DNA of 64,000 nucleotides from the NCBI RefSeq assembly GCF_000832125.1, contig NZ_JPRK01000011.1:310001-374000 (forward strand), given 5' to 3'. Below, one piece after another: positions 46,651-56,551 of the stretch. The position numbers were made by a program, and so were the translations under genes. The notes under the pieces are model-generated. The model was not told the DNA's origin. It worked only from the letters and a program-made list of their open reading frames with translations, and made no database searches. Each line of letters begins with the position of its first letter. The stretch's first letter is position 1. Source of the DNA: Flavobacterium hibernum. GTDB lineage: Bacteria; Bacteroidota; Bacteroidia; Flavobacteriales; Flavobacteriaceae.

Positions 46651-46694
46651 AAAATGCCTTCGATTCATCTTTTAAAGACAAATGAAGGCATTTT
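46651..46694 (-). terminator. Terminator after gdhA
   Basis: Arms aaaatgccttc (46651-46661) and gaaggcatttt (46684-46694) form a long stem; on the minus strand it follows the gdhA stop and ends in T. Confidence 0.8.
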
Positions 46695-46711
46695 AAAATT
46701 GTAACTTAAAA

Positions 46712-48055
46712 CTACACTACACCTTGAGCAAGCATAGCATCAGCAACTTTAACAAATCCAGCTATGTTGGCTCCTTTTACGTAGTCAACAAAACCAGATT
46801 TATCTGAACCGTATTGTACACATGAAGCATGAATTGCTAACATGATTCCTTTTAATTTTTCATCAACTTCTTCAGCTGTCCAGCTTAAACGCAATGAGTT
46901 TTGCGACATTTCAAGACCCGAAGTTGCAACTCCACCAGCGTTAGAAGCTTTTCCTGGAGCAAATAATATTTTAGCATTTAAAAAAGCGGTAACTGCTTCT
47001 GGCGTAGATGGCATATTAGCTCCTTCTGCAACAGCAATACATCCGTTTGCTACTAAAGTTTTAGCTTCTTCACCGTCTAACTCGTTTTGAGTTGCACATG
47101 GTAAAGCTACATCACACTTTACTTCCCACGGGCGTTTTCCTGCTACGTACTTAGCATTTGGATATTTGGTTACATATTCACTTATTCTTCCTCTTAATTC
47201 ATTTTTTAGCTCCATTACAAAAGCTAATTTTTCAGCATCGATTCCGTCTGCATCGTAAATATATCCATTAGAATCAGATAAAGTCACTACTTTAGCGCCT
47301 AATTGATTTGCTTTTTCTACTGCATATTGCGATACGTTTCCTGAACCAGAAACGACAACTGTTTTACCTTTAAAACTATCACCTTTTGTCTCTAACATAC
47401 TTTGAGCAAAATAAACTGTTCCGTAACCTGTAGCTTCCGGACGAATTAATGATCCTCCAAAAGAAATTCCTTTTCCAGTTAAAACTCCCGTAAATTCATT
47501 TCTTAATCTTTTATATTGACCAAACATATAACCAACTTCTCTTCCTCCCACACCAATATCTCCGGCAGGAACATCTGTATCTGCACCAATATGTTTAGAA
47601 AGTTCTGTCATAAAGCTTTGGCAAAACTTCATAATTTCGTTATCTGATTTTCCTTTAGGATCAAAATCTGAACCTCCTTTTCCACCACCCATTGGTAATG
47701 TTGTTAAACTATTTTTGAATGTTTGTTCGAAAGCCAAAAATTTTAAAATACTTAAATTAACAGAAGGGTGAAAACGTAAACCACCTTTGTAAGGTCCTAT
47801 TGCAGAGTTCATCTGAATACGATATCCTCTATTTACTTGAATTTCGCCTTTATCGTTTAACCAGTTTACTCTAAACATAATAACACGTTCAGGCTCAACC
47901 ATGCGCTCTAAAAGCATTTTGTTGTGGTATTTTTTATTTTCTTCAATAAAAGGAATTACCGTTTCGGCAACTTCTAAAACTGCTTGTAAAAACTCAGATT
48001 CATTCGGGTTTTTTGCGCTAACCGAATCCATAAAAGCGGTAATACTTTGTGACAT
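46712..48055 (-). CDS. gdhA: NADP-specific glutamate dehydrogenase
   Basis: A 447-residue cytosolic enzyme that makes glutamate from 2-oxoglutarate and ammonia. It has the same length as E. coli GdhA. Seen here: the substrate lysine segment P-M-G-G-G-K-G-G (about residues 120-127), Y-M-F-G-Q-Y-K-R near 175, the nucleotide motif G-S-G-N-V-S near 237 and E-G-A-N-M-P near 345. A -7-like TACCTTTG box lies at 48103-48110, with no clear TTG box. It stands alone between porZ and a divergent outer-membrane gene. Confidence 0.95.
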   Translation of the reverse strand: MSQSITAFMDSVSAKNPNESEFLQAVLEVAETVIPFIEENKKYHNKMLLERMVEPERVIMFRVNWLNDKGEIQVNRGYRIQMNSAIGPYKGGLRFHPSVNLSILKFLAFEQTFKNSLTTLPMGGGKGGSDFDPKGKSDNEIMKFCQSFMTELSKHIGADTDVPAGDIGVGGREVGYMFGQYKRLRNEFTGVLTGKGISFGGSLIRPEATGYGTVYFAQSMLETKGDSFKGKTVVVSGSGNVSQYAVEKANQLGAKVVTLSDSNGYIYDADGIDAEKLAFVMELKNELRGRISEYVTKYPNAKYVAGKRPWEVKCDVALPCATQNELDGEEAKTLVANGCIAVAEGANMPSTPEAVTAFLNAKILFAPGKASNAGGVATSGLEMSQNSLRLSWTAEEVDEKLKGIMLAIHASCVQYGSDKSGFVDYVKGANIAGFVKVADAMLAQGVV

Positions 48056-48306
48056 GATTATTAGATTATTAACATTTAAGAAAACGTTTTCGTTATTCGG
48101 GACAAAGGTAATCTAATTTGATATTTCTTAAATATTTTTTTATTCGTGCATTAAAACTTTTATCTAATTTACTGTTATTCTTAAGAAAACACATTTCAAC
48201 TTTTGCGTTTTACAGTAAATTACTACTCAAATATTTAATATTTTAATATTTTTAACAAATATTCATCAATAGAACTCCTTAAACTTTTTAGTTAATCTTG
48301 TTTTTA

Positions 48307-48314
48307 TATATTTG
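48307..48314 (+). promoter_or_regulatory. Probable -7 box of the outer-membrane family gene
   Basis: TATATTTG fits TAnnTTTG; 24 bases before the start codon. The -33 region reads ctttttag, without a clear TTG. Confidence 0.5.
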
Positions 48315-48337
48315 CGAAGATTTGAAAGCCCAAAACC

Positions 48338-49132
48338 ATGCTCAAACCCATAATACTCACCATATTCGCCTTTTTTGGTATTGTCTCAATATCTAATGCA
48401 CAATCTAGCTTAGCACAAGAAGTAGGAATAATATTCGGGCCTGTAACATTTCAATCTGATTTTGGCGAAAGAAATAATTTTGACACTAATATTGGTAATA
48501 CGGGATTTGGTATTGGAGTAGTACATTTTATAAATTTTTCGTCCAACAGTAACACAGAAAGCTTTTTTAATGAGCATTTTAAAGTGAGATCAGAGTTGTC
48601 CTTTAGTAAAACTACTTTGAAAAACTATGGCGAATGGGTTGATAAAAAACCGGTAACGTTGGGCGTTTTACAACTTCAGGCTATGAAAGGAAGCACTACT
48701 TTGTTAAATCTAGGTTTTCAATTAGAGTTTTCGCCTTTTATGAGAATTCACGATTACGAAAATACAATTGGTAGCTTTAGCCCGTACGGAAGTTTAGGTT
48801 TTCAGGCGAGTTATTATTCTACAAACGTAACATCTTCTCTTGGTCCGTTGGGAACTCCAGCAACAACATTTCCAAAATATTTAACTCCTTCTGATGGTCG
48901 TTCACACGGGTATTCAAGTGAGACAGGTGTAGCAGTATCTGCTGTAGCAGGAGTTGGAGTACATTATAAATTGAGCGAAATGAGCGATTTAATGTTCGAA
49001 TGTCGCTATCAAGCTTTTAGCTCAGATTGGGTAGATGGTTTAAACCCTAATAAAGCTTTATACAAAGAAAACAAATCAAAAGATTCGCAAATTTGGTTTA
49101 ATCTAGGATACATTTTTTACTTAAATTTTTAA
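48338..49132 (+). CDS. Probable outer-membrane beta-barrel protein (THC0290_0291-like family)
   Basis: A 264-residue protein with a signal peptide ending near S-N-A-Q (residues 19-22). The mature part alternates short hydrophobic and polar stretches, typical of a small beta-barrel, and ends in an aromatic residue (Y-L-N-F). The start G-I-I-F-G-P-V-T-F-Q-S-D-F-G-E-R resembles, from memory, the THC0290_0291 family of Bacteroidota, whose function is unknown. The protein is not in an operon; a terminator follows. Confidence 0.72.
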   Translation: MLKPIILTIFAFFGIVSISNAQSSLAQEVGIIFGPVTFQSDFGERNNFDTNIGNTGFGIGVVHFINFSSNSNTESFFNEHFKVRSELSFSKTTLKNYGEWVDKKPVTLGVLQLQAMKGSTTLLNLGFQLEFSPFMRIHDYENTIGSFSPYGSLGFQASYYSTNVTSSLGPLGTPATTFPKYLTPSDGRSHGYSSETGVAVSAVAGVGVHYKLSEMSDLMFECRYQAFSSDWVDGLNPNKALYKENKSKDSQIWFNLGYIFYLNF

Positions 49133-49150
49133 GTACATAAAGCACAAATA

Positions 49151-49180
49151 AAAACCCCAATTCTATCGAGTTGGGGTTTT
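49151..49180. terminator. Bidirectional intrinsic terminator
   Basis: Arms aaaaccccaa (49151-49160) and ttggggtttt (49171-49180) with a 10-base loop separate two convergent genes. Confidence 0.88.
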
Positions 49181-49186
49181 CTATTT

Positions 49187-50329
49187 TTATGCTAATGCTT
49201 GCTCTAAATCTGCGATTAAATCTTCGGCATCTTCAATACCTACACTCAATCGAACTAGATCATCAGTGATACCAACTTCGGCTCTTTTATCTGCTGGTAT
49301 AGAAGCATGTGTCATTAATGCCGGATGATTGGCTAAGGACTCTACTCCTCCTAAAGATTCTGCCAAAGTAAACACTTTAACTTTCTCTAAAAACGCGATA
49401 GAATCTTCTTTTTTCCCTGATTTAAAAGTAAAAGAAACCATTCCGCCAAAAGCTTTCATTTGCTTTTTAGCAATTTCATGAAACGGATGACTTTTTAATC
49501 CCGGATAATATACAGTATTAATTTTTGGATGATTACTTAAATACTCTACCACTTTTTCTCCATTTTCGCAATGTCTTTGTACTCTTAACGAAAGTGTTTT
49601 GATTCCTCTTAAAACCAAAAAGCTATCCATTGGTCCAAGAGTTGCTCCCGTTGCAAATTGTTGAAAATGCAATTGCTCTCCCAAAGCTTCATCTTTTACT
49701 ATTAAAGCCCCCGCAATAACATCAGAATGTCCTCCAAGATATTTTGTTGCAGAATGCATTACAATATCAGCTCCTAAATCAAGTGGTTTTTGCAAATATG
49801 GTGTTGCAAAAGTATTATCGACTGCAAACAAAATTTTATGTGCTTTAGTGATTTTTGCTACTTCGGCAATATCCGCTAATTTCATTAATGGATTTGTTGG
49901 AGTTTCAACCCAAATTAACTTTGTATTTTCGTTAATCAATGCTTTCAATTTTTCAATATCAGTCATATCAACAAAATGAAACTTAATTCCTGAATCTTTA
50001 TAAATTCTAGAAAACATTCTATAAGTTCCTCCGTATAAATCGTCCATTGCGATAATTTCGTCACCAGCTTTAAACGATCTTAAAACACAATCTGTTGCTG
50101 CCAAACCAGATGAAAATGCCAAACCACGTGTACCATTTTCAATACTAGCCAAAGCGTTTTCTAATGCAGAACGTGTTGGATTCGACGCTCTACTATACTC
50201 ATAATCCGCCAAAGGTTTCCCCGGACTTGTCTGAATAAATGTCGAAGTTTGATAAACCGGAGGCATAACTGCTCCTGTACTTGGATCATGATGTTGACCA
50301 CCATGTATTACTTTAGTATTGAATTTCAT
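49187..50329 (-). CDS. Cystathionine gamma-synthase / gamma-lyase family PLP enzyme
   Basis: A 380-residue trans-sulfuration enzyme (Cys/Met metabolism PLP family). The PLP lysine is in [13 protein letters not shown] (about residues 194-206); Y-S-R-x-x-N-P-T near residue 45 and S-S-G-L-A-A-T-D near 75 are conserved. It could act in cystathionine synthesis, cystathionine cleavage or methionine gamma-lyase chemistry; sequence alone does not decide. A C-terminal S-L-G-G-V-E-S-L segment is typical for the gamma-synthase/lyase type. A TAAATTTG -7-like box lies at 50363-50370. Confidence 0.9.
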   Translation of the reverse strand: MKFNTKVIHGGQHHDPSTGAVMPPVYQTSTFIQTSPGKPLADYEYSRASNPTRSALENALASIENGTRGLAFSSGLAATDCVLRSFKAGDEIIAMDDLYGGTYRMFSRIYKDSGIKFHFVDMTDIEKLKALINENTKLIWVETPTNPLMKLADIAEVAKITKAHKILFAVDNTFATPYLQKPLDLGADIVMHSATKYLGGHSDVIAGALIVKDEALGEQLHFQQFATGATLGPMDSFLVLRGIKTLSLRVQRHCENGEKVVEYLSNHPKINTVYYPGLKSHPFHEIAKKQMKAFGGMVSFTFKSGKKEDSIAFLEKVKVFTLAESLGGVESLANHPALMTHASIPADKRAEVGITDDLVRLSVGIEDAEDLIADLEQALA

Positions 50330-50404
50330 ATAGTTACAAATTTTAATTCCTTAATTCTTGTACAAATTTACCTTTTAATTTATTCTAATCCTGATACATC
50401 TCCT

Positions 50405-50412
50405 TACCTTTG
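50405..50412 (+). promoter_or_regulatory. Probable -7 box of the DUF3298-type lipoprotein gene
   Basis: TACCTTTG fits TAnnTTTG, 22 bases before the start codon. No clear TTG is seen at the usual distance. Confidence 0.5.
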
Positions 50413-50434
50413 TATATAATTAACACTTTTTGAT

Positions 50435-51178
50435 ATGAAACATTATACTTACTTAGTCTTTTTGTTTGTGATATTTACGAGTTGTAACAAAGAGCTGTCT
50501 TTTGAAAATGAGACATTTGAAAAAGAATCTAATCTACCTTGCAAAAAAGATTGTCCCAAAATTACAATCGAAGTTCCAATTGCAAAAAATATCGCTGTTG
50601 TAGCAGATAGTATCAACAAAAAAGTTTTTACTGTAATTCGAGAGATTGTCTATTTTGACGAAGATCCCCTAAAAGCCACCGATTACAAAACTTTAACAGC
50701 AGCTTTTATCGCTTCGTATGAAGAAATGCACAAAAAATTTCCTGACGACACTTTTGGCTGGGAAGGAAAAATTAAAGGAAATGTCGAATACGAATCAGAT
50801 CAAATTATTAATATAAAACTTGATCATTATACTTTTACCGGAGGAGCACATGGATATCAGGGTTTTCGTTCCTTATTGTTTGATCCAAAAACAGGAAAAA
50901 CCATTTTTAACAATCAATTATTTAAAAACGAGAATGAATTTAAGGCTTTCGCCGAAAAAGAATTTCGTGCAAAATATCATATTCCGGCTAAATCAAATAT
51001 AAATGCAACCGGATTAATGTTCGAAAATGATAAATTTCAGTTACCACAAAATATATTTTTCACTCCAGAAGGATTGCTATTATATTACAACTCTTATGAA
51101 GCCGCTTCTTATGCTGATGGCCCAAAAGAGATCTTTTTTTCCTATGATAGAGTTAACAATTTTTTGAAATTTAAATAA
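50435..51178 (+). CDS. Lipoprotein with DUF4163/DUF3298-like (RsiV-type) region
   Basis: A 247-residue lipoprotein: signal peptide with lipobox F-T-S-C, lipidated Cys17. The mature part matches the paired DUF4163/DUF3298 layout of RsiV-like proteins, with Y-T-F-T-G-G-A-H-G near residue 130 and L-L-F-D-P-K-T-G-K near 145. In Gram-positive RsiV this region binds lysozyme; in Bacteroidota the role is unknown, and no sigma factor gene is adjacent. It may bind a wall fragment or other ligand at the cell surface or in the periplasm. Confidence 0.8.
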   Translation: MKHYTYLVFLFVIFTSCNKELSFENETFEKESNLPCKKDCPKITIEVPIAKNIAVVADSINKKVFTVIREIVYFDEDPLKATDYKTLTAAFIASYEEMHKKFPDDTFGWEGKIKGNVEYESDQIINIKLDHYTFTGGAHGYQGFRSLLFDPKTGKTIFNNQLFKNENEFKAFAEKEFRAKYHIPAKSNINATGLMFENDKFQLPQNIFFTPEGLLLYYNSYEAASYADGPKEIFFSYDRVNNFLKFK

Positions 51179-51206
51179 GTATTATTTCATTTGAAAGAGG
51201 AATGGT

Positions 51207-51258
51207 TTGGCTAAAGCCAATGTAGAAAACCTAAATTTTATCTCCAGCTAAAGCTGGA
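51207..51258. repeat. Two short dyads in the spacer after the lipoprotein gene
   Basis: ttggctaaagccaa (51207-51220) and tccagctaaagctgga (51243-51258) share the same ctaaag centre. Followed at 51325-51350 by ctttgaacctttgagcctttg words, which also occur at 6363-6385. Confidence 0.5.
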
Positions 51259-51361
51259 AGCAATTCAAAAAAACTAAACTCGTAAAGTTAGAAGCACTGT
51301 AGTTCCTCTCTAAAAAAACCTTTGAACCTTTGAGCCTTTGCAACTCTAAACCTTAGTCCCT

Positions 51362-52513
51362 CTACTTAGCCCCCTCCTGAAAATCATATTTCATTTTACG
51401 CAAAATTCTTAATGCTTCTTTAAAAGACAAATAAATACTCCCGAAAGGTTTTAGAAGTGCTTTTGCGTCAATTAATTTTTGTTTAGCATCATCAAAACCA
51501 TTCAAATGGCAAATCATAAAGGTCGAAGGAAGATTCTCTAAATCTTTTAGTTCTCGTTCTGACAAAGTAATTCCTTTTTGAAGTTTTTGAAGCAACGCCA
51601 TATTCGCATTATAAATATGGTACAACATTTTCCGATTAAATTCTGGAGGCTGAAACAGCATTTCGCGATCAATTTTATAATATCCGTTGTCGAAAAAGTG
51701 AATGGTTTGTTTCTCTAAAGGATAATAACTCGTTTTGTCGTTTAATCCTAACGGAACATATTCTGTAATCGTAAAACTATCATCATCAAAAACAATTGTA
51801 ACAACATCCTGAGCCGAGTAAAAAAGTTTAATTTGCTCATTAATCAACTCAATATCTACGCGGGATAAAAAGGTTTTATCTCGTGATTTTTTAGGAACTC
51901 CTGCCCAACAAATTACAAACAACTCTTTAAAAACATGGTATTTTGGTGACATGTCTTTGTGACGAAAATTCATAAAATCAATAACTCCATCTAAAGTATA
52001 TTGAATACTATTTCGGGAACTATTTTCGATTCCGATAACCGTTTCTGTATTTTGGTAATTTTTTTCGATTTCGCCTTCAACTGGAACCGAATTACTGCCG
52101 CGTCTCACAAAAACACTATTGGCAACTATGGCATGAATTCCTTTTTTAAAATAAGAGATTTTACTTTTGGGCTTAATCGTGACCAATCCTATAACTTTGT
52201 CTTTTGGAAGATTTGGAAAAGGCACATTTTCGTACTGAATCTTAGGAGGATTTTCGAGAAAAGCATTCACAAGATTCTGTATTCGGCTATCGTCAAAAAA
52301 GTCGTCGCCCACAATTTCGTTATCCTGATCTTCGACCCCAACAACGATATAGGAATTATTGGTTGGGTTAGAATTTGAAAGTGCACAAATATGTTTCAGA
52401 AACTTTCCTTTTCCTTCACGCGAATGCAAATTCAATTGCCTTTTTTTATCATAAAAACTGCTCTCGTCGTTGTGAGCAAGTAAGTTTTTTATTAAAAGGC
52501 GCTTGTTAATCAT
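51362..52513 (-). CDS. Schlafen AlbA_2-domain protein
   Basis: A 383-residue protein with an N-terminal Schlafen AlbA_2-like nucleic-acid or nucleotide-binding domain (about residues 15-170): G-K-F-L-K-H-I-C-A-L-S-N, then Y-I-V-V-G-V-E-D and V-F-V-R-R-G-S-N-S. The C-terminal half has no family that I recognise. Such proteins are often annotated as ATP-binding transcriptional regulators or appear in defence-related and stress contexts. It is alone on its strand, between a repeat-rich spacer and a second repeat-rich spacer (52514-52612). Confidence 0.75.
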   Translation of the reverse strand: MINKRLLIKNLLAHNDESSFYDKKRQLNLHSREGKGKFLKHICALSNSNPTNNSYIVVGVEDQDNEIVGDDFFDDSRIQNLVNAFLENPPKIQYENVPFPNLPKDKVIGLVTIKPKSKISYFKKGIHAIVANSVFVRRGSNSVPVEGEIEKNYQNTETVIGIENSSRNSIQYTLDGVIDFMNFRHKDMSPKYHVFKELFVICWAGVPKKSRDKTFLSRVDIELINEQIKLFYSAQDVVTIVFDDDSFTITEYVPLGLNDKTSYYPLEKQTIHFFDNGYYKIDREMLFQPPEFNRKMLYHIYNANMALLQKLQKGITLSERELKDLENLPSTFMICHLNGFDDAKQKLIDAKALLKPFGSIYLSFKEALRILRKMKYDFQEGAK

Positions 52514-52612
52514 TTGTTTTAGACTTCTTAGATTTTAGATTATTAGACTTCTTAGAACTTAGACTTCATAGACATTCATTCTAAGAAGTCTAAGTTAGTC
52601 TAAAAATCTTAG
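52514..52612. repeat. Spacer built of ttagactt/cttagatt words
   Basis: The stretch repeats words such as tagacttcttaga, with an inverted counterpart ctaagaagtcta, so it can form a hairpin. Similar words recur at 55609-55687 and 56555-56600. Confidence 0.5.
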
Positions 52613-53365
52613 TTAGTCCCTTTTAACAATTGTTGCCGAAGCCTGAGCAGTTGGCAGAACAATTAAATCAGAAATATTTATGTGATATTTTCTTGAAACT
52701 ACAAAATGAATAATATCTGCAATATCTTCGGCCTGTAATGCATCTAAACCTTTATATACAGTCGAAGCTTTTTCGGCATCGCCTTTAAAGCGCACTTCGC
52801 TAAACTCTGTTTCTACCATTCCGGGATGAATTGCTCCAACTCTAATTCCAAACGGATTTAAATCCATTCGCATTCCATTACTAATTGCATCAACAGCATG
52901 CTTTGAAGCGCAATATACATTTCCGTTTGGATAAACTTCTTTTGCCGCAATTGAACCAATATTGATGATATGTCCTGATTTTCTTTCGACCATCTGTGGA
53001 ATTATAGCTTTTGAAACATACAAAAGTCCTTTTACGTTGATGTCAATCATAGCATCCCAATCATCCACATTTCCAGTTTGAATTGGATCTAAACCATGTG
53101 CATTTCCTGCATTATTGATCAAAACGTCAATTACCGAAAACTCTTCAGGTAAATTATGAATACTATCAAAAGCTGCATTTTTATCGCGAACATCAAAAGA
53201 CAAAGAATGAACCTCGGTAAAAGCCAAAAGTTCTTTCTCCAGTTCCTGTAAACGATCAATTCTTCTTCCGCAAAGAACAATTTTATAGTTGTTTTTTGCC
53301 AAAATTTGTGCGGTTGCTTTTCCAATTCCGCTAGTTGCCCCAGTAATTAAAGCTGTTTTTTTCAT
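52613..53365 (-). CDS. Short-chain dehydrogenase/reductase (YdfG-like)
   Basis: A 250-residue NAD(P)-dependent oxidoreductase. The nucleotide motif is T-G-A-T-S-G-I-G-K-A (residues 8-17), with C-G-R-R following the second strand, which favours NADP. N-N-A-G near residue 86, the catalytic serine in I-N-I-G-S-I-A and the Y-C-A-S-K motif (about residues 152-156) complete the catalytic set. It resembles YdfG, a 3-hydroxy acid dehydrogenase acting on L-allo-threonine and serine. The physiological substrate is unknown. Confidence 0.9.
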   Translation of the reverse strand: MKKTALITGATSGIGKATAQILAKNNYKIVLCGRRIDRLQELEKELLAFTEVHSLSFDVRDKNAAFDSIHNLPEEFSVIDVLINNAGNAHGLDPIQTGNVDDWDAMIDINVKGLLYVSKAIIPQMVERKSGHIINIGSIAAKEVYPNGNVYCASKHAVDAISNGMRMDLNPFGIRVGAIHPGMVETEFSEVRFKGDAEKASTVYKGLDALQAEDIADIIHFVVSRKYHINISDLIVLPTAQASATIVKRD

Positions 53366-53385
53366 TCTATATTTTTATTTTTTTA

Positions 53386-53447
53386 GCCACAGATTAAAAG
53401 GATCTAAATGATTTTTCTAATCTATGTGAATTACTTTAATCTGTGGC
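53386..53447. repeat. Hairpin with gccacagatt arms
   Basis: Perfect 13-base arms gccacagattaaa (53386-53398) and tttaatctgtggc (53435-53447). The gccacagatt arm is shared with the outer hairpin at 3253-3420. Confidence 0.7.
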
Positions 53448-53506
53448 AAATATTTTTTTGACCGTCTTTAGCTGAATACTAAAAACTGTAAACTGAACAC
53501 TAAAAT

Positions 53507-54379
53507 TTAAAGCACTTCTTCTCCCATACTTTCAGTCCAGATCGCAAACCAGTCTTCTTTGTCCATTTCTAATTCAACAGCTTTTCCTAACGATTGAATT
53601 CTGGCAATATTTACTGTTCCTGCTATCGGAATTACTTTTGCCGGATGCTTCAAAATCCAGGCAAGTAAAAGTGTATCTGAACCAAAACCATATTTTTTAA
53701 CCAAATCAGCAAGCAATTTTTTCAAACGGCGCGTTTTTCTGGTATCTTCTCTAAAAACAGTTCCAAGCGGATTCCATGACAATGGTCTAATTCCGTGTGT
53801 TTGCATATAATCGAAACTCCCGTCAACCATTGGTTCAAAATTCGTTGCCGAAAATTGCACTTGATTGTAACTAACTTCAGTTTTCTGACGAATTAATTCG
53901 GTTTGAGAACTTGTAAAGTTTGAAAGTCCAAAATCAATAATTTTTCCTTCTGATTTTAATTTCTCAACTGCTTCGGCAATTTCATCCGCTTGCATTAACG
54001 GACTTGGTCTGTGTAATAAAAAAACATCAACAAAGTCTGTTTTCAATTTTTTTAATGATTGTTCTACAGACCAAATGATGTATTCTTTAGAATAGTCATA
54101 ATGTTTAACCCTATTCGGGCGACTTTCAGCAATCATCTGAATACCGCATTTGGTAATTAATTGAAATTTTTCTCTCGAAATTTTACTGGCATGAAATGCT
54201 TTTCCAAAATCAGCTTCAGTAGTGTAAGACCCGTATATATCAGCGTGATCAAAAGTGGTAATTTTATTTTCGATACAAATTTGTATCATGTTTTCCATTT
54301 CTTTTGGCGTTAAGTTTTTGTCCCAAACACCCCAATTCATAGTGCCCGAAATTATAGGCGATAATGCTGTTTTACTCAT
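53507..54379 (-). CDS. Aldo/keto reductase (YdhF-like)
   Basis: A 290-residue NADPH-dependent reductase with the TIM-barrel aldo/keto reductase fold. The catalytic set is visible: Asp and Tyr in F-D-H-A-D-I-Y-G, a lysine in L-I-T-K-C-G, and a histidine in V-F-L-L-H-R-P-S-P. The N-W-G-V-W-D start and the C-terminal I-P-I-A-G-T region match YdhF-type proteins. Its substrate is unknown. It stands 141 bases from the SDR gene on the same strand, with a hairpin between them, so co-transcription is uncertain. Confidence 0.9.
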   Translation of the reverse strand: MSKTALSPIISGTMNWGVWDKNLTPKEMENMIQICIENKITTFDHADIYGSYTTEADFGKAFHASKISREKFQLITKCGIQMIAESRPNRVKHYDYSKEYIIWSVEQSLKKLKTDFVDVFLLHRPSPLMQADEIAEAVEKLKSEGKIIDFGLSNFTSSQTELIRQKTEVSYNQVQFSATNFEPMVDGSFDYMQTHGIRPLSWNPLGTVFREDTRKTRRLKKLLADLVKKYGFGSDTLLLAWILKHPAKVIPIAGTVNIARIQSLGKAVELEMDKEDWFAIWTESMGEEVL

Positions 54380-54603
54380 GGTTTTATTGCGTTATTTTTG
54401 GTAATAAATATGCTTTTCTAAAGCATAATCATCAAAGTTCTTAAAAATATAAAAATAGATTCACAATTAGTCCTTAAAATTAGGTCTTTGGTCGAAGTTT
54501 TAACCATTCTTTAACATCTTACTTCTCAAAAAATATTCAATTTGCACTACTCAAAAGGAGGGCATTAAAATCAAGGTATTAAAAAGGCATTAAAAATATT
54601 TAT

Positions 54604-55608
54604 ATGGAAGAAAATACAACAACTTTAGACATTAGAGCGATAAATGAAAAAATTGAAAGAGAAAGTGCTTTTATAGACCTTCTTACAATGGAAATGAACA
54701 AAGTTATTGTGGGCCAGAAACATATGGTCGAGCGTTTATTGATTGGACTTTTAGGACAAGGGCATATTTTGCTTGAAGGTGTTCCTGGTTTGGCCAAAAC
54801 TTTAGCGATAAATACTTTGTCGCAAGCAGTGCAAGGTTCGTTCAGCCGTATCCAGTTTACACCAGACTTATTACCTGCCGATGTTGTTGGGACGATGATT
54901 TATAACATTAAAGCAAATGAGTTCTCTATTAAAAAAGGACCTATTTTTGCTAATTTCGTGCTTGCCGATGAGATTAACCGTGCTCCTGCTAAGGTTCAAT
55001 CTGCACTTTTGGAGGCAATGCAGGAAAAACAAGTTACTATTGGCGATACAACTTTCAAATTAGATCGTCCGTTTTTAGTACTTGCAACTCAAAACCCTGT
55101 TGAGCAAGAAGGAACTTACCAACTTCCTGAAGCACAAGTTGACCGTTTTATGCTTAAAACCGTAATTGACTATCCAAAAATGGATGAAGAACGTTTAGTA
55201 ATTCGTCAAAATTTAAAAGGAAGTTACGAAAAAGTAAATGCAGTAGTTTCTGTAGATCAAATTTTGCGTGCACAAGAAGCAGTTCGTGAAGTCTATATGG
55301 ACGAAAAAATCGAAAAATACATCTTAGATATCGTCTTTGCTACTCGTTATCCAGAGAAATACAAACTAGCCGATTTAAAACCTCTTATTAGCTTTGGAGC
55401 ATCTCCACGTGGAAGTATCAATTTAGCTAATGCAGCAAAATGTTATGCTTTCATCAAACGTCGTGGATATGTAATTCCAGAAGATGTTCGTGCAGTTGTA
55501 CACGATGTTTTACGTCACAGAGTTGGAATAACATATGAGGCTGAAGCCGAAAACATTACTTCTGTAGACATTATCAATAAAATCGTAAACGAGATTGAAG
55601 TACCTTAA
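54604..55608 (+). CDS. MoxR-type AAA+ ATPase, first gene of the Bat operon
   Basis: A 334-residue AAA+ ATPase. Walker A is G-V-P-G-L-A-K-T (about residues 59-66), Walker B V-L-A-D-E-I-N (about 119-125), and the sensor region has A-T-Q-N-P-V-E-Q-E-G-T-Y. MoxR proteins act as chaperones, often with a von Willebrand A partner encoded nearby, to assemble or activate protein complexes. The following genes code for such partners (DUF58, BatA, BatB). Start chosen at the ATG at 54604, just after a T/A-rich leader. Confidence 0.93.
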   Translation: MEENTTTLDIRAINEKIERESAFIDLLTMEMNKVIVGQKHMVERLLIGLLGQGHILLEGVPGLAKTLAINTLSQAVQGSFSRIQFTPDLLPADVVGTMIYNIKANEFSIKKGPIFANFVLADEINRAPAKVQSALLEAMQEKQVTIGDTTFKLDRPFLVLATQNPVEQEGTYQLPEAQVDRFMLKTVIDYPKMDEERLVIRQNLKGSYEKVNAVVSVDQILRAQEAVREVYMDEKIEKYILDIVFATRYPEKYKLADLKPLISFGASPRGSINLANAAKCYAFIKRRGYVIPEDVRAVVHDVLRHRVGITYEAEAENITSVDIINKIVNEIEVP

Positions 55609-55687
55609 AAAGATTTTAGATTTTAGATTGTAGATTTTAGATTTCAGATCTAAAATCAATAATCGTTAATCAACAATCAACAATCAA
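55609..55687. repeat. Word-repeat spacer within the Bat operon
   Basis: A run of agattttagatt-like words and then atcaacaatcaacaatcaa between the MoxR and DUF58 genes. Low-complexity, no coding frame. Confidence 0.45.
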
Positions 55688-56551
55688 ATGGATACAAAAG
55701 AGCTTTTAAAAAAAGTACGGAAAATAGAAATCAAAACCAAAAGACTGAGCAATCATATCTTTTCGGGAGAATACCACTCATCATTTAAAGGACGCGGGAT
55801 GACTTTTAGCGAAGTGCGTCAATACCAATATGGCGATGATATTCGTAACATCGATTGGAATGTAACTGCACGCTACAATGAAGCCCACGTAAAAGTTTTT
55901 GAAGAAGAACGCGAATTGACCATGGTTTTAATGGTTGATATTTCGGGTTCTGAAGGTTTTGGTTCAAAATCACAATTTAAAAAAGACATCGTCACCGAGA
56001 TTGCGGCAACGATGGCTTTTTCGGCTACACAAAACAATGACAAAATTGGATTAATACTATTTTCGGATAATGTCGAATTGTATATTCCGCCAAAAAAAGG
56101 TCGTTCACACGTTTTAAGAATCATTCGTGAACTAATCGAATTTGAACCAAAAAGTCAAAAAACAGACGTTGGAGCTGCCTTAAAATTTTTATCAGGAACT
56201 CAGAAAAAGAAAGCTATTGTTTTTATGATTTCAGATTTTATGTCTGATAATTATGAACAAACATTAAAAATTGCTTCTAAGAAACACGACATTACAGGTG
56301 TTCGAGTTTATGACATTCGCGAAGAAAAAATCCCGAATTTAGGAATGGTAACTATGCTTGATGCTGAGACTGGAAAAATTCAACTAGTCGATACCGGATC
56401 AAAAACCGTGAGAATGAATTATGAAAAACACTATCACGAAAGAGTAAATTATTTCAAAGATATTTTCAGTAAATCAGGCGCAGGAGTTGTAAACACAAGA
56501 GTCGACGAAAATTACGTAACTAAATTGTTGGGGTATTTTAAATCAAGATAA
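55688..56551 (+). CDS. DUF58-domain protein of the Bat operon
   Basis: A 287-residue soluble protein with the DUF58 region (R-G-M-T-F-S-E-V-R-Q-Y-Q-Y-G-D-D-I-R-N-I-D-W, seen in part near residues 37-57) followed by a von Willebrand A-like domain with the metal motif D-I-S-G-S near residue 85. DUF58 proteins are usual partners of MoxR ATPases. It is the second gene of the run, and likely lies at the inner membrane side of the system. No signal peptide or membrane segment is seen. Confidence 0.9.
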   Translation: MDTKELLKKVRKIEIKTKRLSNHIFSGEYHSSFKGRGMTFSEVRQYQYGDDIRNIDWNVTARYNEAHVKVFEEERELTMVLMVDISGSEGFGSKSQFKKDIVTEIAATMAFSATQNNDKIGLILFSDNVELYIPPKKGRSHVLRIIRELIEFEPKSQKTDVGAALKFLSGTQKKKAIVFMISDFMSDNYEQTLKIASKKHDITGVRVYDIREEKIPNLGMVTMLDAETGKIQLVDTGSKTVRMNYEKHYHERVNYFKDIFSKSGAGVVNTRVDENYVTKLLGYFKSR

